Positions 47,595 through 56,727 of a stretch of DNA of 64,000 nt are shown in pieces. The stretch's first letter is position 1. The number at the start of each line of letters is the position of its first letter. Where the stretch lies: NCBI GenBank assembly GCA_943912255.1, contig CALTTP010000003.1:1-64000 (forward strand), written 5' to 3'. This DNA is from an uncultured Peptoniphilaceae bacterium (GTDB lineage Bacteria > Bacillota > Clostridia > Tissierellales > Peptoniphilaceae). The position numbers were made by a program, and so were the translations under genes. A model generated the notes under the pieces. The model was not told the origin of the DNA. It saw only the letters and a program-made list of their open reading frames with translations, and did no database searches.

Positions 47595-47610
47595 AATAGT
47601 GTAAAAATTA

Positions 47611-47745
47611 ATATTAACTTATTAAGAGTGGTGGAGGGAAAGGCCCTTTGAAACCCGGCAACCTATTAAGTTAGGTGCTAATTCCTGCAGATTTTCTGAA
47701 AAATAAGATTTTAAAGACCTTGCTTTTCAGCAAGGTCTTTTTTAA
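47611..47745 (+). ncRNA. SAM-I (S-box) riboswitch of metK
   Basis: Hallmark segments occur in order: TTAAGAGTGGTGGAGGGA, GGCCCTTTGAAACCCGGCAA, GGTGCTAATTCCTGCAG. A terminator then follows, GACCTTGC with GCAAGGTC around TTTTCA and a T run (47713-47743). High SAM should favour termination before metK. Confidence 0.95.
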
Positions 47746-47755
47746 GGAGGAGAAA

Positions 47756-48934
47756 ATGAACAGAAAATTATTTACATCTGAGTCTGTTACAGAAGGACAT
47801 CCAGATAAAATCTGTGATCAAATATCAGATGCCATTTTAGATTCTATTTTAGAAAGAGATGAAAATGCCAGAGTTGCTTGTGAAACTTTGACAACCACTG
47901 GTGCCGTTGTAGTAGTTGGAGAAATATCCACAAATACCTATGTGGATATACCAAGCATTGCAAGAGAGACCGTAAGGGAAATTGGATATGACAGAGGTAA
48001 GTACGGCTTTGACTGTGATACCTGTGCTGTGTTTACATCCATAAATGAACAGTCTAAGGACATTGCCCTAGGAGTTGATAATTCCATGGAGGCAAAGGGT
48101 GGAGAAAATGAGAAATATGACAAGATAGGTGCAGGAGACCAGGGAATGGTCTTTGGTTATGCTTGTAATGAGACAAAGGAACTTATGCCACTGCCTATTT
48201 CCTTAGCCCATGAACTTTGTAGGAATTTGACTAAGCTTAGAAAAGACAAGGTTTTGGAATATTTAAGACCCGATGGAAAATCCCAAGTTACAGTGGAATA
48301 TGTAGATGATAAACCTGTAAGGGTAGATGCTGTTGTAGTTTCAACTCAACATGACCCTCATGTGACAACAGAGGAACTTAGAAAAGATATTAAGGAAAAG
48401 TTGATTTTAAAGACCATTCCAGCTGATTTAATAGATGAAGATACTAGATTCTTTATCAATCCTACTGGTAGATTTGAAATTGGTGGTCCAATGGGAGATG
48501 CTGGACTTACAGGAAGAAAGATCATTGTAGACACCTATGGTGGATTTTCAAAACACGGTGGTGGGGCATTTTCTGGAAAGGATCCTACAAAAGTAGATAG
48601 ATCTGCATCCTATTATGCTAGATATATTGCTAAAAATTTAGTGGCAGCTGGACTTTGTGACAAGGTGGAAGTGGGATTGGCCTATGCTATAGGTGTGGCA
48701 AAGCCTGTGGCAATCTATGCTGATACCTTTGGAACTGGCAAGGTTTCTGAAGATAAATTAGTTGAGATAATAAAGGAGCATTTTGATACAAGACCTCTTG
48801 CTATTATTGAAAACTTGAATTTGAGAAGACCAATCTATAAACAAACCGCTGCTTATGGTCACTTTGGTAGAGAAGATTTAGGCTTTACTTGGGAACTTAC
48901 AGATAAGGCAGAAGAGTTAAAGAAATATTTATAA
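47756..48934 (+). CDS. metK: S-adenosylmethionine synthetase
   Basis: A 392-residue enzyme making SAM from methionine and [23 protein letters not shown] lies at the N terminus, [12 protein letters not shown] in the central domain, and [17 protein letters not shown] near the C-terminal third, all MetK signatures. The ATG at 47756 follows AAGGAGGAG. A longer in-frame ORF would begin within the riboswitch and is rejected. Regulation is by the SAM riboswitch just upstream. Confidence 0.97.
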   Translation: MNRKLFTSESVTEGHPDKICDQISDAILDSILERDENARVACETLTTTGAVVVVGEISTNTYVDIPSIARETVREIGYDRGKYGFDCDTCAVFTSINEQSKDIALGVDNSMEAKGGENEKYDKIGAGDQGMVFGYACNETKELMPLPISLAHELCRNLTKLRKDKVLEYLRPDGKSQVTVEYVDDKPVRVDAVVVSTQHDPHVTTEELRKDIKEKLILKTIPADLIDEDTRFFINPTGRFEIGGPMGDAGLTGRKIIVDTYGGFSKHGGGAFSGKDPTKVDRSASYYARYIAKNLVAAGLCDKVEVGLAYAIGVAKPVAIYADTFGTGKVSEDKLVEIIKEHFDTRPLAIIENLNLRRPIYKQTAAYGHFGREDLGFTWELTDKAEELKKYL

Positions 48935-49032
48935 TTTTAAGGATATTGAAAGTCTACAGGTAAATAATTTGATTGTTGTCGATTACTCTAATGGTTAAGC
49001 TAGAGAAGTGGATTTTTGACAATTAAAATTTA

Positions 49033-49066
49033 AATCGGGCACTTAAAATAAAGTGCTCGATTTTTA
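49033..49066 (+). terminator. Terminator of metK
   Basis: AATCGGGCACTT pairs with AAGTGCTCGATT (one G-U) and is followed by T's. Confidence 0.85.
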
Positions 49067-49073
49067 TAACAGA

Positions 49074-49106
49074 TACCTTGCAGTGTAAGGTACCGTGTAC
49101 TATAAT
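49074..49106 (+). promoter_or_regulatory. padR promoter with overlapping operator
   Basis: TTGCAG (49078-49083), 17 nt, TATAAT (49101-49106). A dyad TACCTT-N7-AAGGTA (49074-49092) covers the -35, a position suited to autorepression by the PadR protein. Confidence 0.7.
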
Positions 49107-49123
49107 GTTATTGTGAGGTGCAT

Positions 49124-49438
49124 ATGAATATTCAATTTAAAAAGGGAGTTTTGGAATTGCTGGTCTTAGCCCTCCTCAATAACAGGGATTGTTATGGCTA
49201 TGAACTTGTGGAAGAGATCTCTGAATATGTGGATATTTCCGAAGGAACTATCTATCCTATGTTAAGAAGATTTAGCAAAGGTGGATTAGTTGAATCATAT
49301 TTGAAAGAATCTGAATCGGGACCTCCTAGAAAGTATTATCGTTTAACAAAAGAAGGAGAAGACAATTTCAAAGTTCAAATTAGACAATGGGAGCAGTTTA
49401 TAAAAGGCGTTGAAGATTTGTTAGGGAGGTTGTTATGA
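49124..49438 (+). CDS. PadR family transcriptional regulator
   Basis: A 104-residue winged-helix protein: [26 protein letters not shown] followed by [11 protein letters not shown] and [11 protein letters not shown], the family hallmarks. The ATG at 49124 follows TGAGGTG. A GTG 6 nt upstream overlaps that site. It overlaps the DUF1700 gene by ATGA. PadR proteins usually repress their own operon and respond to ligands or envelope stress. Confidence 0.92.
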   Translation: MNIQFKKGVLELLVLALLNNRDCYGYELVEEISEYVDISEGTIYPMLRRFSKGGLVESYLKESESGPPRKYYRLTKEGEDNFKVQIRQWEQFIKGVEDLLGRLL

Positions 49439-50058
49439 CAAAGGGAAATTTTTTAGATTTACTTAGATATTATTTATCGGAGCTTCCAAAGGGAATAGTA
49501 GATGAAATCCTGGAGGAATATAATCTACATTTTGAAGAGGGGAAGAAACAAGGAAAGACTGAAGATGAAATTGCCAATGACTTAGGTTCCCCAAAGGATA
49601 TTGCTTTAGAGTATTTGAATTATGAAAAGGTTGCAAAGGAACATACATCCAGGAAAAATTATAGAACCAAGGGTTTGTTTAGACATAGTGATACTGGTGA
49701 AATCAACTGGGGAATTGTATTTGTAGGTTTGTTGTTATCACCAATAGTCCTTCCCATGATATTTGCTTTTTTTGCAATGGCTTTTGCTCTAACTATAGCC
49801 TTAGTTGCCATAGGCGTTTCAGTTATAGTTGCTGGAATTGGAATTATACTTGGAACTTTATTTCCCTTCTTACCGTTTATTAGTATGGGGGAAGGACTTT
49901 TATTGTTAAGCCCTTTAACTAAGGTACTTATGGGACTTACAGGGATAGTGTTGGGAATTCTTTTGGTAAATATCTTCAAGGACTTTATTATTGCTTTAAT
50001 TGAGAAGATAAAGAATAGAGGCAAGGTGAATGAGAAAAAAGGAGTAGAAAATGAATAA
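49435..50058 (+). CDS. DUF1700 (HAAS domain) membrane protein
   Basis: A 207-residue protein. The N-terminal DUF1700 region ([36 protein letters not shown]) is cytosolic. It is followed by about three hydrophobic segments (about 98-185) and a basic tail. DUF1700 proteins commonly sit between a PadR regulator and a DUF4097 protein, as here. They are thought to relay or modulate PadR activity at the membrane (inference from gene association). It overlaps both neighbours. Confidence 0.88.
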   Translation: MTKGNFLDLLRYYLSELPKGIVDEILEEYNLHFEEGKKQGKTEDEIANDLGSPKDIALEYLNYEKVAKEHTSRKNYRTKGLFRHSDTGEINWGIVFVGLLLSPIVLPMIFAFFAMAFALTIALVAIGVSVIVAGIGIILGTLFPFLPFISMGEGLLLLSPLTKVLMGLTGIVLGILLVNIFKDFIIALIEKIKNRGKVNEKKGVENE

Positions 50059-50860
50059 GAAGAAAAGTGCATTTAATACAAAGATGTTCTTGTTGTTTTT
50101 GGTTTTGCTTGTCTTAACAATTATCTCCTATATAATCTTCGACAGGGAAAATATTAAAAAAAGTGGCTATGACATTGGGGAAAAAGTGGAAGATTTTTCT
50201 TTTGGCTTAATTGATACCGGTTGGGATATATCCTATGGTGTAGACAATATGATAAATGGTGGTTCAAAGGATAAAATAGTAGGTGGTAAAAAAGAGGAAA
50301 AAAAGATTACGGAAAAGGATTATGATATCTCCGATATAAGTTCCATAGATATAGGTGCAGCAAGTATTGACTGTGAAATAATTCCTTCTGATAAAAAGAA
50401 GATTAATGTAAAAGCGTTAAAGCTGGACAAAAGGGTGGGAAATCTTGATGACTTCAAAGAAGGTAGTCGTTTGAGAATATTTTCTGACGGGAATTCTTCC
50501 ATAGAAGTAACTATAGAGATACCAGAAGAAAGTGATATCGACTTGAGTTTGAGTGGTGCTTCCATATCCCTTGAAAACAAATGCGTGCTAAAAGGTCTTG
50601 ATATCAATGGTACTTCCATCGACCTTTCAAGTAATACAAAAAAATCCTATGATATAGATTTAAATTCCACATCTATTGATGCAGACATTGTAGTAAGGGA
50701 AAACAACTTTGAATTTGTAGCTTCTGGAATGAGTATTGACTACAGCTTTCCCGATGAAGATGGTAGTGTTGTAGGTGGAATGGCTAGAAAATTTGGAAAT
50801 AGTGAACATAAACTGGAATTCAACGCTTTATCCATAGATATAGACCTGGATGAAGAATAA
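50051..50860 (+). CDS. DUF4097 beta-helix protein with N-terminal membrane anchor
   Basis: A 269-residue protein with one N-terminal helix (MFLLFLVLLVLTIISYIIF) and an exported domain containing the DUF4097 repeated short beta strands (SIDIGAASIDCEI, GASISLENKC, NGTSIDLSS, NSTSIDADI). This fold appears in envelope-stress proteins such as LiaX-like factors. It is the last gene of the PadR operon and likely the effector acting at the cell surface (inference). Confidence 0.86.
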   Translation: MNKKKSAFNTKMFLLFLVLLVLTIISYIIFDRENIKKSGYDIGEKVEDFSFGLIDTGWDISYGVDNMINGGSKDKIVGGKKEEKKITEKDYDISDISSIDIGAASIDCEIIPSDKKKINVKALKLDKRVGNLDDFKEGSRLRIFSDGNSSIEVTIEIPEESDIDLSLSGASISLENKCVLKGLDINGTSIDLSSNTKKSYDIDLNSTSIDADIVVRENNFEFVASGMSIDYSFPDEDGSVVGGMARKFGNSEHKLEFNALSIDIDLDEE

Positions 50861-50879
50861 GAAAAAAGTTAGTAAAATG

Positions 50880-50921
50880 TAAGTACCCTCTAAATCCATA
50901 AAGGAATTAGGGGGTACTTTA
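50880..50921. terminator. Hairpin between convergent genes
   Basis: AAGTACCCTCTAA pairs with TTAGGGGGTACTT (one G-U) with a 13-nt loop. Flanking T runs are weak, so termination strength is uncertain. Confidence 0.65.
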
Positions 50922-50928
50922 AATTCTT

Positions 50929-52197
50929 TTATTCAACTCTCCTTTTGGAATTAACTCTTCGTTCTATATTTAAAAATATAAATCCTAAGATGAATAGGAC
51001 TATTAAACTTAGCACTCCATTTCGTACTTCTCCAGTTATTTGAGTTATAAAACCCACTAAGAAGGGACCCATAATGGCTGCGAATTTGCCGAAGATATTG
51101 TAGAATCCAAAGTACTCATTGGAGTTTTTCTTAGGTATTAACCTGGCAAAGTAGGATCGGGAGATGGCCTGTATTCCACCTTGGGATGTTCCTACTAGAA
51201 AGGCCAATATAAAGAAATCTCTTGGGGTTTTAATAAAGTAAGCATAGATACAGATAATAGTGTAGATTACCACTCCCACATAGATCATGGCCTTGGGGCC
51301 GTATTTGTTGGACAATTTTCCATATATTATGGCAAAGGGAAATGCCACAAATTGGGTCAAGAGCAATACGGCAAGGAGGACGGTAGCGGAAAGTCCCAGG
51401 GCGGTACCATAACTAGTGGCCATTTTTATAATGGTATCCACTCCGTCAATGTAAAAGAAGTAAGCCAATAGAAAATAAAAAGCCCTCTTATGTCCCAAAA
51501 TCTTTATAAAGCTTTTCTTCAAATCTCCAAAGGCCCTTAAAGGGTGATTTTGAACTTTTGGAATACCATAAGTCTGCTCCACATCCCTATACATGGGTAG
51601 AGTAAAGAAAAACCACCAAAGAGCCGTTATTATAAAGGAAATTTTAGTGGATAAGTTTACAGACAGTGGAATAATCTCCTTTTGAGATAAGATTATTAAT
51701 GCCATACATAATATAAAGGGAATTGTTGAACCTATATAACCTAAGGCAAAACCCGTAGTTGAAACTTGGTCCATTCTTTCATCCTCGGTAACATCCGTTA
51801 AAAATGAGTCATAAAAGACATTTCCCAAGGAAAATCCTAAAACCGTTAAGATATAAAATATCATTAAGATTACCCATTTTCCATAGGGAACTATTCCAAG
51901 AAGACCAGTAAATATAATCCCCATAAAGGAAAATATGGTAAAGAGTTTTTTCTTCATTCCAATTTGGTCTGCCCAAGCTCCTAAAACTGGAGAGAGCAAG
52001 GCCACTATAATTGAAGCTATGGAATTGGTGTAACCCCAAAGGGTTGTAGCATCTGATGAGGTCTTTCCAGCTGCTGTTACCATGGCTGTAAAATAGATTG
52101 GCAGAATTGCTGAGGTTACTGTCATGGAATAGGCGGAATTGGCCCAGTCGTAGAGAATCCAAGACCATTCTTTTTTTGTGAATTTATTTTTAAACAT
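50929..52197 (-). CDS. MFS transporter, UMF1/Atg22-like family
   Basis: A 422-residue protein with about 12 hydrophobic helices. It begins EWSWILYDWANSAYSMTVTS, the signature of the UMF1/Atg22-like MFS branch, with VLGAWADQIGMKK as the loop 2-3 motif and GTSQGGIQAISRSYFARLIP later. Substrate unknown; fungal Atg22 exports amino acids from the vacuole. Its start overlaps the stop of the phosphodiesterase gene (TAATG), so they form one unit. Confidence 0.88.
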   Translation of the reverse strand: MFKNKFTKKEWSWILYDWANSAYSMTVTSAILPIYFTAMVTAAGKTSSDATTLWGYTNSIASIIVALLSPVLGAWADQIGMKKKLFTIFSFMGIIFTGLLGIVPYGKWVILMIFYILTVLGFSLGNVFYDSFLTDVTEDERMDQVSTTGFALGYIGSTIPFILCMALIILSQKEIIPLSVNLSTKISFIITALWWFFFTLPMYRDVEQTYGIPKVQNHPLRAFGDLKKSFIKILGHKRAFYFLLAYFFYIDGVDTIIKMATSYGTALGLSATVLLAVLLLTQFVAFPFAIIYGKLSNKYGPKAMIYVGVVIYTIICIYAYFIKTPRDFFILAFLVGTSQGGIQAISRSYFARLIPKKNSNEYFGFYNIFGKFAAIMGPFLVGFITQITGEVRNGVLSLIVLFILGFIFLNIERRVNSKRRVE

Positions 52198-53477
52198 TAT
52201 TTCAATATCTCCTTTAGTATTCTTCCATCAATATTTTCCAATTCAAAACCACAGATCTTAGCAAAGGTTGGCCCTTCGTCTACAAGGCACATTTTTCCTA
52301 TATCAATATCCTCTTTTATACTAGGACCCTTTGCCATAAAGACGGTTTCGTAGTCCTTTTTTAAAGTGGGAGAATAGCCGTGGTCGTTGAATTTGCTCTT
52401 AATATTATTTTCTTTGAGTTCATCTACTGAATAGAGAAATCTCTCTGGCAATTTATCAGAGAAAGCATATCCCTTTTTAGCTTCCAACATAAAGGCTGCC
52501 TTTGAAGAAACCTTCATTTCAATTAATTCCTCTCTTGTATAAATCCTCTCAATTTCAGCCTTTTGGAAATTATCCTCCAGAATTTTTCTAACTCTGTCTC
52601 CTAAATTCTCCTTGGACAGGTAAATATAAGAAGAGCCACCTTGGGTCTTACCATAGGCTTTCCAAGTCTTTATCCTATGGTTTTCCACTGTTATTAAACC
52701 CTGGTTTCTAAAGAGACTATTTAGGAAAATCTTATGATTTGCATCCATACTGGAATGGTCACCTAGAAGGATAATATCGGTATTTTCAAAACCATAAACT
52801 CTATCTATTTGATCTAAAATTTCACCAAGTCTCTCTTCGTGCCTATCTAAAGCCTCAAAGGCTTCTTTAGAGCTAAAACCGTATCTATGCCTTTGACTAT
52901 CCAGGTCAGTAAAGTGAATCATGGAGATATCCGGCTTATACTGTTCCATGGCGTAGATATAGGACTTTGTTACAAACTCATCTAAATAGGGTTGGGCAAT
53001 TCCTTTTAATAGGTGTTTAAACTTCATAAACATCTCTATTTGAAATAGCTTAGAACCGTTCATCAGTGAAACCAATATCTGATTTTTATAAGGCCTATTA
53101 GCGAAGATTTCTGGTATATTATACTTAACTTTTCCTCCTGCATTAACTGGCCACAACATAGTCATTACGGTGTAGCCCTTCCTAGTAGCCATCTCTTGAA
53201 ATGTAGGTCTTTGAATATCCTTAGCATACCAGTACCAATCGGGAGATTTGCTATTTGGTTGAAGGTAAGTATTATCTACTATTCCATGATTTAATGGATA
53301 ACATCCCGTGCTAATAGATGTATGAGCAGGGTAGGTTACAGAAGGATAAACGGAATCCACATTAAATGAATAGGAAGCTTTTTCTAAAAAAGAACTGAAA
53401 TTTGGTTTGTTTTTTAAATATTCCATATCAACTTTTGATAGTCCATCAAAAGAAATAATCTGTAAGTTTTTTTTCAT
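52197..53477 (-). CDS. Type I phosphodiesterase/nucleotide pyrophosphatase family protein
   Basis: A 426-residue protein of the alkaline-phosphatase superfamily. The metal Asp is in IISFDGLSKVD, the nucleophile Thr region is SVYPSVTYPAHTSISTG, and further metal ligands are in HFTDLDSQRHRYG, LLGDHSSMD and FNDHGYSPT. There is no signal peptide, so it probably acts in the cytoplasm on phosphodiesters or phosphonates. Substrate unknown. Paired with the MFS gene by a 1-nt overlap. Confidence 0.88.
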   Translation of the reverse strand: MKKNLQIISFDGLSKVDMEYLKNKPNFSSFLEKASYSFNVDSVYPSVTYPAHTSISTGCYPLNHGIVDNTYLQPNSKSPDWYWYAKDIQRPTFQEMATRKGYTVMTMLWPVNAGGKVKYNIPEIFANRPYKNQILVSLMNGSKLFQIEMFMKFKHLLKGIAQPYLDEFVTKSYIYAMEQYKPDISMIHFTDLDSQRHRYGFSSKEAFEALDRHEERLGEILDQIDRVYGFENTDIILLGDHSSMDANHKIFLNSLFRNQGLITVENHRIKTWKAYGKTQGGSSYIYLSKENLGDRVRKILEDNFQKAEIERIYTREELIEMKVSSKAAFMLEAKKGYAFSDKLPERFLYSVDELKENNIKSKFNDHGYSPTLKKDYETVFMAKGPSIKEDIDIGKMCLVDEGPTFAKICGFELENIDGRILKEILK

Positions 53478-53598
53478 GTTAAACCTCCAAAATCAGTATA
53501 TCATTTAAATGTAAAATCCATATATAATCATTACCAGTCCTATAATTTTTAGGGGTTTTGTGATATATTTAATCTAGTATGTAGAAAGGAAGAAGGAA

Positions 53599-54657
53599 AT
53601 GGCAGATTTAAGAAAGAATATTGCAATCGACTTGGGCACAGCCTCAGTTTTAGTCTTTATGAGAGGTAAGGGAGTGGTAATCAACGAACCTTCTGTGGTA
53701 GCTATGGACAGCTATACAGGAAAAGTTATTTCCGTTGGAAGGGAAGCTAAGAAGATGTTGGGAAGAACTCCAGGCAATATAATTGCAACTAGACCTATGA
53801 AAGATGGAGTAATTGCAGACTTTAATACTACAGAAAAAATGCTTAAATACTTTATAGAAAAAGCCCTAGGCAAATCTTTCTTTAAACCAAATGTGGTAAT
53901 CTGTGTTCCCAGTGAAATAACTCAGGTGCAGAGAAGGGCGGTCATTCAAGCCTCAAGATTTGCAGGCGCCAATAAAACCTACCTTATTGAAGAACCTCTT
54001 GCTGCAGCCATTGGTGCAGGAGTGGATATATCCGATGCAGGAGGAAATATGATAATCGACATTGGTGGGGGAACTACAGATGTTGCCGTTATCGCCTTAG
54101 GTGGAATTATAATAAACAAGTCCATTCCCGTAGCGGGAGATGAATGTGACTTGGCAATTTCTGACTATATAAAGAAGAAGTACAATATGATAATTGGTGA
54201 AAGGACTGCAGAGGAGATAAAAATAAATGTAGCTAGAGCCTCATCAGTTAATGACAACGACCTATTTGAAGTCAAGGGAAGAAACCTTATAAATGGACTT
54301 CCTATGCATGTTTTTGTGACTTCTCAAGATATTTCAGAAGCCTTGGTAAAACCTCTTACCCAAATTGTGGATACGGTTCATTCCGTATTAGAACAGACCC
54401 CTCCAGAACTGGCAGCAGACCTTTTTGAAAGAGGTGCAATTATGACAGGAGGAAGTTCCCTTATTAAGGGCTTAGATAAGAGAATAGAGGAAAAGATAGG
54501 AATTAAAGTTCAAATAGCGGAAAGTCCTGTAACTGCAGTTGTAAGAGGAACAGGTAAAGCCTTAAGTTGGATTGAGAAGTTAGATTCCAGTGAAATGGGA
54601 GAAGAGTCCAATAGGAAACGAGCTATTGAAGAAAGACTCAATAGAGAAAATGCCTAG
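53599..54657 (+). CDS. MreB/Mbl-family rod-shape protein
   Basis: A 352-residue actin homologue that guides cell-wall elongation: NIAIDLGTASVLVFMRGKG (phosphate 1), MIIDIGGGTTDVAVI (phosphate 2) and IMTGGSSLIKGLD (adenosine). Short helices bind the membrane and the wall synthesis complex. No mreC or mreD adjoins it, which suits an Mbl or MreBH paralogue. The ATG follows AAGGAAGAAGGAA. The 213 bp after its stop hold no recognised gene. Confidence 0.92.
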   Translation: MADLRKNIAIDLGTASVLVFMRGKGVVINEPSVVAMDSYTGKVISVGREAKKMLGRTPGNIIATRPMKDGVIADFNTTEKMLKYFIEKALGKSFFKPNVVICVPSEITQVQRRAVIQASRFAGANKTYLIEEPLAAAIGAGVDISDAGGNMIIDIGGGTTDVAVIALGGIIINKSIPVAGDECDLAISDYIKKKYNMIIGERTAEEIKINVARASSVNDNDLFEVKGRNLINGLPMHVFVTSQDISEALVKPLTQIVDTVHSVLEQTPPELAADLFERGAIMTGGSSLIKGLDKRIEEKIGIKVQIAESPVTAVVRGTGKALSWIEKLDSSEMGEESNRKRAIEERLNRENA

Positions 54658-54870
54658 GGCATCATAATACAAGAGAATAATTAACTAAGTTTTCAAATAA
54701 GTATGGATTTTTTTGTAATATAGTGATAGAATAGAGTAAATGGGTTTTGGAACGTTTTCCAAAGACAAGAAAATGAAATCATTATAAAAATGTATCGAAT
54801 ACTGGAAAAAAGTTTGATTATATGTTACTATATTGGTGTAAATAATTAAATAAAAGGGGTGTTTTTGTAA

Positions 54871-55416
54871 ATGAGAGATATGACACAAGCAAATTTAAGA
54901 TCTGCTTACGGTGGAGAATCACAAGCTAGAAACAGATATGATATCTGGGGAGATTTAGCAAAGAAAGATGGTTTCCCAAATGTTGCAAGATTATTCCATT
55001 GTACAGCTGATGCAGAAAAAATCCACGCAGGATTACACTTTAAAGCTATGAAAGATGTTAAAGGGGATTTCTTAGTAGCTAGTATGGCAGGATTTGGTAT
55101 TGGAACAACTTCTGAAAACCTAGCAGCAGCTAGAGGTGGAGAAGTTTTCGAATACACTGAAATGTATCCAGCATATATCGAAGTAGCTCAAATGCAAGGA
55201 GAAGAAGAAGCTGTTAAAGCTATGAGATTTGCAGTTGAAGCAGAAAAGATTCATGCTGAATTATTTGGAAAGGCTAAAGAAGCTGTGGATGCAGGCAAAG
55301 ACCTGGACAGCGAAAAAATTTACTTATGTCCTGTATGTGGATTTGTATCATTGACAGGAGAAGAAGAAGTATGCCCTCTATGTGGATGTAAGAGAGCAAT
55401 GTTCGTAGAATACTAA
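54871..55416 (+). CDS. Rubrerythrin
   Basis: A 181-residue peroxide-reducing protein. The N-terminal four-helix diiron domain holds repeated Glu/His ligands (GESQAR, DAEKIHAG, GEEEAVK, EAEKIHAEL). The C-terminal rubredoxin-like Fe site is CPVCG..CPLCG. It reduces H2O2 using NADH-derived electrons and pairs functionally with the NADH oxidase of this window. AAGGGGTG lies upstream of the ATG. Ends at a strong terminator. Confidence 0.95.
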   Translation: MRDMTQANLRSAYGGESQARNRYDIWGDLAKKDGFPNVARLFHCTADAEKIHAGLHFKAMKDVKGDFLVASMAGFGIGTTSENLAAARGGEVFEYTEMYPAYIEVAQMQGEEEAVKAMRFAVEAEKIHAELFGKAKEAVDAGKDLDSEKIYLCPVCGFVSLTGEEEVCPLCGCKRAMFVEY

Positions 55417-55455
55417 ATTCTAGGGAAGCCAGGCTTCCCTTAGAATTTATTTTTT
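55416..55455 (+). terminator. Terminator of the rubrerythrin gene
   Basis: AATTCTAGGGAAGCC pairs with GGCTTCCCTTAGAATT (one bulge) and is followed by a T-rich run. Confidence 0.85.
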
Positions 55456-55468
55456 AAGGAAGATAGTT

Positions 55469-55726
55469 ATGGTTGAGGAAAAGGTTATTTTACAAAACGA
55501 AGAAGGATTGCACGCACGTTCTGCTGCAAGATACTTACAACAATCGGTAAAGTTCGATTCCGATATTATATTGGTAAAAGATAATAAAGAGTACGATGGG
55601 AAAAGTATTCTATCAATTCTTAGTATGGCTGCCTTTAAAGGCACAGAAATACTTATTAAATGTGATGGCATAGACGAAAAAGAAGCTTTAAATAGTTTAG
55701 TGGACTTTATAGAAAACGAATTATAA
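55469..55726 (+). CDS. HPr-family phosphocarrier protein
   Basis: An 85-residue HPr. H15 lies in GLHARSA, the EI-dependent phosphorylation site, and S46 in DGKSILSIL, the HPr-kinase site. The almost invariant Pro18 after HAR is Ser here. It may work in PTS sugar transport or in catabolite control, but no EI or EII gene is nearby, so the role is open. Start follows AAGGAAGATAGTT. Confidence 0.9.
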   Translation: MVEEKVILQNEEGLHARSAARYLQQSVKFDSDIILVKDNKEYDGKSILSILSMAAFKGTEILIKCDGIDEKEALNSLVDFIENEL

Positions 55727-55800
55727 GATTCAATTACAAATAATCCCACAGGCTATTAAAATTTATATTTTAAAAAGCCATGGGTAATTACATATTAAAC

Positions 55801-55838
55801 ATGGTCTATCAAAAATATATTCAAATAGGCCATTTTTG
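55801..55838 (+). terminator. Probable terminator of the HPr gene
   Basis: ATGGTCTAT pairs with ATAGGCCAT (one G-U) across 15 nt, followed by T's. Confidence 0.6.
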
Positions 55839-55869
55839 TGATTTTAAGTTATAAAAATATTCTTTCCAA

Positions 55870-55928
55870 TATTATGGCAAAGATAAGGCTTTTTCAAGTA
55901 TAATTGTAGTATGGCTTTTGCCATAATA
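55870..55928 (+). promoter_or_regulatory. 12-bp inverted repeat flanking a -10 element
   Basis: TATTATGGCAAA (55870-55881) and TTTGCCATAATA (55917-55928) are perfect inverted copies, centred on TATAAT at 55899-55904. The centre-to-centre spacing is about 47 bp. It lies 25 bp before the DUF2812 start. It could be a looping operator or an RNA stem. Confidence 0.55.
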
Positions 55929-55953
55929 GTATAAGAAAAAATATGGAGGTTAT

Positions 55954-56571
55954 ATGAGAAAATTAAAGTTTTTTTTAGACCCAGTAAGTCAAGTAGCCCC
56001 CTGGTTAAATAGATGGGAAGAGCATGGATATATTTTAACTAATGTAGATAAATACACCTATATTTTTAAGGAAGACAATACAGAGTTTCTATATGAAGTT
56101 CAATATGTTGGTGACTTTAAAGTAAAGGAATTAGAAGGATATAAGGATTTTTTAAGAAGAAGTGGTAAGAGATATTTTCATTTGCCTTTGGATCAAGGAG
56201 GGCTTCTTACAGGAGATTTAGGATTTTTAAAACCCTTTAGTAAACAGGCGGAAAAACTGGAAAGTACTTTTTCAATGAAAAATAGAGAGTTGTTGTTAAT
56301 CGAATCTAGAAGGGATAACCCTGTAAAACCAGACAATAATTACAAACACTTAAGCCAAGAGTATGTGAGTATGTCCAGGAAGTATTTGGTCAGCTTATTG
56401 GTGGTGATTTTAGGTGCTTTCTTGGTACTTAGATCCATTTTACAAGACGGCTTTAGATTTATAGCGGCAATTGCTCTAATACTACTCTTCGTATTTCTAA
56501 TAGACTACTTGGTGCTTTATATATTTTCTAATAAAAATGCGGCTAAGTATCGTTCCATGGACAAGGAATAG
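55954..56571 (+). CDS. DUF2812 domain membrane protein
   Basis: A 205-residue protein. Residues 1-120 match DUF2812 (KFFLDPVSQVAPWLNRWEEHGYILTNVDKYTYIF). Two C-terminal helices follow (YLVSLLVVILGAFLVL and FIAAIALILLFVFLIDYLVLYIF). DUF2812 genes often accompany PadR regulators, but none adjoins this copy. Function unknown. The start follows TATGGAGGTTAT. Confidence 0.82.
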   Translation: MRKLKFFLDPVSQVAPWLNRWEEHGYILTNVDKYTYIFKEDNTEFLYEVQYVGDFKVKELEGYKDFLRRSGKRYFHLPLDQGGLLTGDLGFLKPFSKQAEKLESTFSMKNRELLLIESRRDNPVKPDNNYKHLSQEYVSMSRKYLVSLLVVILGAFLVLRSILQDGFRFIAAIALILLFVFLIDYLVLYIFSNKNAAKYRSMDKE

Positions 56572-56624
56572 TTTATTCACTTGTATTGTGGGTAAAATAA
56601 ATTTAAATACTTTAGTAAGATTAT

Positions 56625-56647
56625 GAGAGCCAAGAGGCTCTTTTTTG
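56625..56647 (+). terminator. Terminator of the DUF2812 gene
   Basis: AGAGCC pairs with GGCTCT around AAGA, followed by six T. Confidence 0.85.
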
Positions 56648-56727
56648 CTAAGGGATACTTTAAATTATATGGACGGAAATTTTAATCCTTTGAATTCTTT
56701 TGTGGTTATTTATGAATGGAGGTAATA

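Noticed and set aside
47675..47755. N-terminal extension of MetK
   Set aside because: The in-frame extension runs through the SAM riboswitch terminator, while a strong ribosome site and the usual MetK N terminus fit the ATG at 47756.
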